From Xanthostigma xanthostigma (taxonomy: Eukaryota; Arthropoda; Insecta; Raphidioptera; Raphidiidae): a stretch of 64,000 nucleotides of DNA. The stretch is from contig OY754475.1 in the NCBI GenBank assembly GCA_963575645.1, positions 20,374,509 through 20,438,508 on the forward strand. Direction: 5' to 3'. Of the stretch, positions 46,401 through 55,400 are shown in pieces (positions within the stretch are counted from its first letter, which is position 1; every line of letters starts with the position of its first letter). Below the pieces are notes generated by a model. It worked only from the letters and a program-made list of their open reading frames with translations. It searched no databases and was not told the origin of the DNA. Both the position numbers and the translations under genes were made by a program.

Positions 46401-49400
46401 TATTATTCCTTTACAGTATTTATACAATAATCATTATTTATTAAACGTAAACGCGTATCTAAATTCAGCCAAGGACCTACGATTATTCAAACCGGGGCAG
46501 AAACTTGGGCGCCCCCTCTCTCCAGCGTTTGAGATAAATTACTTTAAAAAATTCACAATTTGGCATTTTTCAACCACATTATATTGTGATTTTGGCGCCC
46601 CCTGAAACTGCCACCTGAGGCAGGTAACCGGGTCCCCCCCAGATCCGGGGCTGTCTAAATTAGTTAAAAATTGTGTTCATTCGGATGTCTTTTTGGGAAA
46701 ATAACAAGATAGAAATTTCGTTACATTTATGGTAAATTGGATTCATTTTATTGTATGTAAAATATTAAAGTTCCAGTTATTCATAAAAGTATCACAACTT
46801 TCTTGTTTTTTTTTTTAAAGTTGATTAAAAATGCCTCCAGTAGTTCATAAGTTAAAGAACTTTGCTCCATTTTCTTCGCCTTTATACGTACCACCCTCTT
46901 TTTAAGCAACCGATTTCACTGAAATTTTGCAGTGTTTTATAAATCAAGACACGTTTTTTACTTGGTGTCCGTTTCATTGTTGTTGTATTGTTATATTAGA
47001 ATTATGTTACCATAAACATTTATTTTTTGTTTTTTGTTATTGTAATGTTATAAAATATTTTCATGGACGCCGTTTGAGGGACCGTTAACAAAATTGATGT
47101 GGCTGGTGGAACAATTCACAGAAAAATCTGTCAGCGCACTAATGTTATTATAAAATCAGTTTAACCCTTGAATTACGGCGCCCATGAAAACAGTAATTTC
47201 GTTTAGCCGAGCGTTGTTGCACTCGCTTTGCGTTACAGACAATACGTTACGTTTGGTATATATTTGCATTTACGTTCTTTCGACATTTTTGTTGCATACA
47301 GAGATAAATATCGCAGATATAGACGCTCAATAACACACAGAGGTCCATGACACTCTGAGACGTTGATTCATTTTAAACAACGATCCAAAACAGTTGTGTA
47401 ACCCAATTTACACGTTCAGACACCCTTAAAATCGGTTCTAATGCAATAAATTGTAGTTTTTAATCTCGAATTATTTGACTTTAAGGAATTTTAAGTAATA
47501 ATTTGTACTCAACATAAGGCGCCTAGCTTAATTTGGTAACAAAATTTGATTGCCCTACAGCACGATTAGAGATCTATACTAATTCAAAAACGCGATTGTC
47601 AGGACTTGCTTTACATTTTTGCTTACTACTCACCCCTCTTTTGTCTATAAGCATAAAAATATCTAGCCTATGTCACACGCGAAAAAGTAGACTTTTAAAC
47701 AGTCGAAGAATTTTTTAAATCGGGTCAGTAGTATTTGAGATTAAAGTGGACAAACAAACAAAGTTGACCTCTTTAAAATTTTAGTGCATTCATTCTTATG
47801 GTGTATTAATAATTTTATGAACATGTATAAGAATCGGGAAACATTTCTGTGGATCTGTCTTTATTTGGTTTTGTTCACGTTACTAAAGCGTTGCGTTGCA
47901 ATACTAAAAAATTACATTTGGGTACTGAATATTAAATTTTTTAGAATAATATTGCCCCGAATAACATAATATAGCCATAGTCAGAAAATCATCCGGTTCT
48001 AGAAAGAATACACTTTCTTAGTGTCTGCTTCACAAAGCGGTAACGTATGACGCAACGTTGTCGCCGTAACGTAACGTAATGCAACGTAACGCTCGTGTGA
48101 ACGAATTTAGGCAGTTGATGTTGAAATTGCATTTTTTTTAATTATGTGTTCTGTAAAAGTAGTTTTTGTATGACAGTTGATATTGGCCTTAACAACAAAA
48201 CCAAAGTCTGTATAGCAACAAATAATGTCAATAAAAGATTCAATGAAACAGTGTTGATTCATTATTATTGCTCCATTTTTACTTATTGCAAAAGCATACC
48301 TTAGTACAAGAACGTTAAATGTCAAAGGAATCAATAATTTCGGTTACGTAAAATTAACTAAAGTTGAACTAAACAAATCTACTAATTTTTTTCGAAACGT
48401 TAAAAGCCAAATTTAATATAAAATATCGCGGATCAATACAAAACAAACGCCAACCAATCAAAAGGATAAGTAATCAAAAACCTTTACACACTTAGCGAGT
48501 GAAACAAACGAAACACGTATAATAAAACACTGACGCGTGTCGGCCATTTTATTCAAAGATCTTTGTAGATCGTACATCGAGTAGTACCTCTTCTAAAAGA
48601 AAGAGGAAAACTACGACCAGTGTTCAGACCGGAAGTGGCTCAACAATGCGCGCGAAAATCGAAAATGGCGCCCAAACGAAAACCGAAAACGTATCTCAAA
48701 CGGCAATAAACGACAGCGGAAACGCACGACAAACGAAAGGAATTAAAGTGGACAAGGGAGTGGGTACTGGCATTTCGACGGAACCAGCCGAAGGCATATC
48801 GACTCAGACTTACGACACGATTGATAACGTTCGTGCCGAACACACAGCGAAAGATTTGAGGCCCGTTGAGGTGGCGCCTTTGAAAAGCGCTAATTTGACG
48901 CACATCAGCACGATAAGCACGCAAACGGCTGGGGTCGAAGTGGAGACTGCGACGGATAAAGTCGATGGTAGAAGCGAAAGAACTGTTAGCGAAGCGCCGT
49001 CGTCGAGACGGCCGTCGTTTTCGGCCATTGATCATCAGGTAGAGTGGAAAATAGCGGTAGTCCAATTGTTTGTTAAGAACTTTTATTTTTATTCTTTTAC
49101 TAGCTGCTACTCGCGGCTCCGCACGCGATTGAGATGGAACACCACAGCGACAACCGTATTGTGGTACCACTATGAAACACTTTGAGCCAATGACCCTCTA
49201 AAGCAGGCATGTCAAACTCATATGATATTGCGAGCCACATTATCTATTTTATACTAAGTTGGGGGCCGCATGTTTTTAATGTTAATAAGACACAATTGTT
49301 AGAATGATTATATTATTAGACTCAATGTTTTTTTAACGTCTCGGCGGGCCGCGTGTTTGACATCACTTCTCTAAAGGGATGAATTTTAAAAAATCTGTTC

Positions 49401-52400
49401 TTAGTGCTCTAAGTTATACAAAGAATTCCTGTTCCGAGTTTCATGCTTCTAGAATCTAGACTCACAGGTTTAAGCTGTATGATGTTCCTCAGTCAGTCAG
49501 TCTTAGAGTTTTATTAACTAGATTAATAGATGCTGGCTTGATTTTTATCTTTCTAAGAGTTTTTTAATAAATAGTCCAGTTTAGATTGTCTGAAGTATTC
49601 TAGAAACTTCCTAACAAACATACGTGTTGCATTTAATTAGTTTGTTTTTCAGGTTTTAAAAAAATCATAAAGTGACAGAATTGTTAAAAGAGAACTATTC
49701 AATTTTTAGGTATGCAAATAAACAAAAAAAAAATTCAACTGAAAAGAAGAATGAAGTTTACTAAACATAAAAAAGAAACGTTTATATTTCGTTGGAAATG
49801 TTTTAATATATTTTTTTCAGCATTTTTAGAAATCCAAATTGCGAAAAAACGAAATCTTCTGTAAGGAAGAATGCACGTCATGATTGTATAATAATAATAA
49901 GCGCCTCTAACGGAATTTGTTGTTAATAATAGGTTGACTTATGCTTTATAGGAGAAGGAAATAAAAGCAATAATTATTTGCTGAATTATTCATTGTCCAA
50001 TATTCAACACTAAACTTGTCTTCTTCAGGATCTTGAATGATTTTAAATTCAAATGCATTCTTCGTTCAACCAACAATCAACATAGTACTTGCAGCGTAGG
50101 GCTTCTTAGCGTCAATAAATTCCGTCAGAACGTGTTGATATAATCAAACCTTGCATTCTTCCTTATTAAATAAAGATGGAATGTTAATCGGCAGATCCTA
50201 GATGCCCTTGAAACCCTGCTAAACAAAGACAGAGATCGAAGTGTTGATGACGTGGCAATGGCGCAAGCGCAGTCGGTACTCAAAAGACCCGGAGCGCTAA
50301 GGAGATCTAATTCTGTACATATTTTAGATGCGCCAAGACAAGGCCTTTTTAACAGTACATGGAGCGCATGGGAAAGAGACAACATTGTCAATAGACGGAA
50401 ATCTTTATACGCTAATTTTCAGGTATATTTTTATCGGAAACGGTCGACTGTTTACAGTCTTTACTTTTTGGAATAGGCATATGGGATTGGAACCTCAACA
50501 ATAAAATAAAACACATTTCGGCTCCCGATTATATTTTCGAAACTAAGAAATTTAGTTAAATTCATTTGAAAAATAAATAATTGATTGTTTAATGAATCCT
50601 TCGAAAAATGATTTAAGGAAAATTCATATTGTTAAGTTTTTCGAAACAAAAATTTTTTTTAACGTAAATGATCTTTTAAAAAATAGAGAATAGTTACTTC
50701 TTACCACAACAAGTTTATTAGTGGATGCACATTTCGAGAGCTATGATATAAACTGAGTTTAGTGTATTGCTGAAGATGAGAGCATAGCTCTCGAAATGTA
50801 CATCCACTAATAAACTTGTTGTGGTAAGAAGTAACTATTCTCTATTTTTTATTAGATTAAAACCACAGTGCTCCTAATATTTTTGTTAAATGATCTTTAT
50901 ATACCTATGCATTTTTTTATAACTCAAAACTAAAAAATGGCATCGGGAGGGCGGAATTAAAAGGTTCAAACGTCCCGTCTACTTAAGCTCAATAACAGAT
51001 TATCGAGAAAGCGCAAAAAACGCACGCTTGTTACCTCAAAAGAAAAAACAAAACAAAATTTTTGCGTTTTATCAATAATCAAAAATATAAAAATGTTTTA
51101 AAGGGAACATTTATAGTCTGTCATTGATTAAACTTCTTATTATTATTATTTTATTAAAGTGAAACTTTTATTCTATCGCCCCGAATTTTTCTGGCCGTCT
51201 GTTGCATGTCGCATTACAGGCGGCCGCGGAGTAGGGGTAAAGTGAAAGGCGCTCGGAGTAGGCGCTCGGTGGAGCAGCCAAGGCCAATATGGCGGCGCCC
51301 ATGGTTAGCATCAGCTGACCGTGTAGTATGTATAACACATAGTCAGTCTGTCATGCGGGCAAGTGCTGTACAGTGTTTACATGTTTTTATTCGTGTATTC
51401 ATGTGAATATTGTTGTTTATAATTAATCGTGATGGATAAGTGTCTATACAATCCAACGCCTACAATCCAATAAAAGTTTCACTTGCGTCGTGGTTTCTTA
51501 AAACCACACAACTGTTTTTTTTTTTTTTTTGTAAATATTACATCACTTTGAATAAAAATTTTAAAACGTTGATATTATTTATTTAGATTATATTTTTGTG
51601 TCTTGTATTTTTCTTTACATAATAATAGACAGGCGTGGTAGAAAATCTGAACATTAAAAAAGGACGGCGTAACATTGTTTCTCCTTGTCTCGTCTCTATT
51701 TCTCTCTTTCTCTAAGTTAAATTCTACTCGTTTTTTATATACAATATGTACTATGTAGGTATATTAATTTTTATCTTAAAACAAGCGTACCAAATTGAAA
51801 TGCTGGCATCTCTGTAGCATAGGTACTCCAAAATTTACATCAGAGCAATATCAAACTTGGGAAGAGTCCAGGGTGTGGCTTCAGTCAGTTCAAATTAAAA
51901 TCAGACTTATTTATTTTTCAGGGCGCTTTGGACAGTGAAAATGATTTGTCTCGTTTGAGCTCGCTGAAAAGCCAAGGCCTCGAACTGGTTCAATTATTAC
52001 GAGACGCTGAACGGTTCAATTTCACTGCCGATGATGTGCAGTGTGCGCTTGCGCACTGTGACGGCGATCATGGACAGGTAAATAGCCGAAACGTTGCACA
52101 AAACGTTATAATACGCGCCGCAGATCTAAAAGGTTTGGAAGTTAGTCACAAACAGCGTCGCAAAAGCACATTTTAGAGCCGTTGATACTCCCACCACCTT
52201 CCAGGTAACCCGCACGGAACGTGCGCTCGTCGGTGATTGGCCGTGATCGCTCGTTGCCTTTGGCGCTTTCCTGCGTTAAAGTACAGTCGAGTACGCTATT
52301 GTCAAGTTGTTATTGTTATTTTAGTTTCGTTGAGTTGCGAGTTTGTAGTTTTTCAACAGACTGTACAAGCGCAAGCCCGCGTTCGCATCTAACTTCCGAG

Positions 52401-55400
52401 CCTTTTAGATTCGTGGCGCGTATTATACATATATATGCTTGCAAATCTGTAATATCGCCGCGCGTTGTCGAAGTCTATTCTCACACTCTCAATGCCGCGT
52501 TGCAACACCGCGTAACGATATGTTGCAACGTCGCGTGTTTGAAAAACGAAATTTGACACAGCGATAACAAATGAACGAACTCAACATCTGATTGGTTTAT
52601 TCAAATTAGCATCGACTCATTTTTTGGTGTTTCAAGTAGCGCGTTACAGAGTGACGTAGAGAAGGACGTTCGAAGGTCACCGACGATATACGTTTTTAGC
52701 GACGATATGAAAACGTGATAATCGAATTTAGTTTAAATAGTCTTAAAATGATTTTCTTTATCTACAGAATCCAGTAGAATGGCTGTTGGCCAACTGGGAC
52801 AAAATGATCGAGTCTGTGCAAACGTTGGCCACCAAATTTGGCCACGAATGTAAAGTGAACACGGTCGGTACTGTGTCGGCCTCGGAGGCCCGACGGGCCC
52901 TCAGAAGGCACGCGGGAAACGTGTGGGCGGCTGTCACCGAATGTGTGGAACAACGGCAAGCCAAGGTAAATGTCACACCATTTATTTTTTTTTCGGGGGA
53001 AGTTTCACGTAGAAAAGATTTATTACCGACTTAGGACAGCGTAATATTTGGAATTTCTTTGTTTGCTAGTACGATGAGTTGAAAGTTCGTGGGCAGTTCT
53101 CTCACGAGGACGTGGTGACAGCCTTGACGGCGAACCACGGCGATTTGGAAGCCGCTTACTACGAGTTGAGCAAAACGCAACTGAAACCTTTCCTGATGCG
53201 GATCTGGGGTCCGCCGGCTGGTCAGGACAACGAAAGTTCTAACAGACTTGCTGTAGACCGCCGGCGGGCCGCTGCTCTTAAAGGTTTGTAGTTGATCCTT
53301 CTATTTTTTTTTTTAATTTTGATTAATTCGACGTTATCCAATATAAAAATTGCCTAATAAAAGAGTCTGTTTGTTTACCCCAACGAGGTCTAGATGTACT
53401 ACTGGGCATACAAACCGATAGGAAAGAGAAGACAATAAACATGGCCCATGTTTGTCTCTTTCTGGCCCGTCTTGTTATTATAACAATGATGGAATGGTTA
53501 CAGCAATTATTGCTATCTCCTTCTGTCATTTTGCTCGCGTTAAGTACAGTTACATTATTTGTTTTATAGATGTTCCCGTAGGAACAGAAGGACACGTCGA
53601 AGAAAAGAGCAAAGAGGCGCTTGATGCAGCACGAGCGGTGAGTGTTTTATTATCTAAAAAACAACAAACTAACGAAAGTGTAACAACGGTCGTTATTCCT
53701 TCGGACGATAAACAAAAGAATAACGAACAATTGACTGTTGTTGATAAACAACCGCCAATCGTTGTCGACACGTCACAGCCAATTGAAAATCAGCCAAACA
53801 TCGCGGACAGAAAAACAGAAGAAAAAGTGGAACAACAGTTCACCAATCAATTACAAATTCAGCTTAAATCGAAAAGCACAAAACCTACAGGAAAAACAAA
53901 ACCACCCGATCAACAGAACTCGACTAACGGAACGCAGAAGTCGTCTGTTTTTGTTGACAATACTAAAAAACAACAATCTCCAGAAAAAATAAATACTACA
54001 AACGAAACTAATGCAGTATCCGGTTTACTGATTCAAGATAATAGTAATACTATCAGAGGTAGTACGATTACTGGAAGACTTGTAATAGCGCCTTCTGCGA
54101 TCGTTGACGAGGCGGAATTGGAAACTGTCCAGGCAAATAAACGTAGAGTCAGTATCACAACAGCGGAAATACAGCTCAGTCCTAGTAAAACTGAAAATGA
54201 AAAAGTTGTATCGACTGTCAGCTTTATTCCAAGTGGAGAGAAACGTTCGAACGAAGTTGGTCAAACAGGAAGTACTTATGTCAGTGAAATTCAGTTTCCC
54301 AATTTAGACGGGATTACAAAGGAGGTTTTAAAAACTGACGTGGCCGGTTTAATCGAAGGAGGAATTACAAATGAAGTATTAAGGACTGATGTATCTAGTT
54401 CGAGTAAAAATGATGAAGTCGCCACGATTGGAGAGAAAATTACAGAGGAAGTCGCCAATTCGATGAAAGAGAAAATTAGCGATGAAGTGCCAAAAATCGA
54501 AGTGCATAATGATCAAGATGAGATTTTAGAAGTTAAACAATCAATTACGGATAACAGTATTCAAAATGAAGTCTTAGAAATTGGTAAGGATGCGTACTTA
54601 AGCGAGAACGAATCGGTAAATACGGAAGATGTCGACGATATCATTGAACATTCGGATTTTAGCGAATACGAAGATCTTGTTGATGAAAAACCGGAAGATT
54701 ACGAAAGCCAAGATGACTATTCGTCCGAAAATGAAGTCGAAACGAATATTATGATGACAAATGATTACCATACTGTGGAAGAAAATTTGTCTCCGAATCA
54801 GTTAATTATTTCCGATTTGGATTCGGATGAGTTCGATGAGCTGGACAGATTAGAAACTGACGATCAATTGAACAGTGGAAGTCAGTTTTCTGATTTTTCG
54901 TTCGATCAAGAGAAATTATTGGATTCTAGAAATGCTTCGTTGTCGTCTACTTCGGAAGATCGTGTTGTTGACGGAAGGTCGAGTTTCGGAACAAAATCGA
55001 GTTCTGACGTTAATAAATCAGATCTAGGCATAAATGATTCAGAAATTCTTATGAATGAGAAAATAGAAAACAATAAACCGGTTTTGGGAAGTGATTTAAT
55101 TCTTGATGTGAATACTATACAGTCAAGTTTTGAAAACAACGAGACTGATATAAAAGTCCAAGAATCGTCTGTTGAACTCGTGAAAGCTGAAGTGGTTGAT
55201 AACAGATTAAGTACTGAGATAAATATTAATGTTATAAACGCTTCAGAAGACTCAGTAGCTGAAAAACAAACTTCCGTTGTAGAAAATGTATTGAATAGCA
55301 CGGTAACAAGCGATGATAAAAATGCTTCAGGACATGCAACGACTGAAACACAAATTCTAGAAACTGACATACAAATTTCAGATTTAAATTTGGACGCTAA

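Noticed and set aside
48640..49170. Minus-strand 176-codon frame
   Set aside because: Shadow of LUBEL exon 10; Arg-rich low-complexity reading without a domain.
51206..51406. Arg-rich frame in the GC-rich core
   Set aside because: Lies inside a TIR element; no splice phase link to LUBEL exons.
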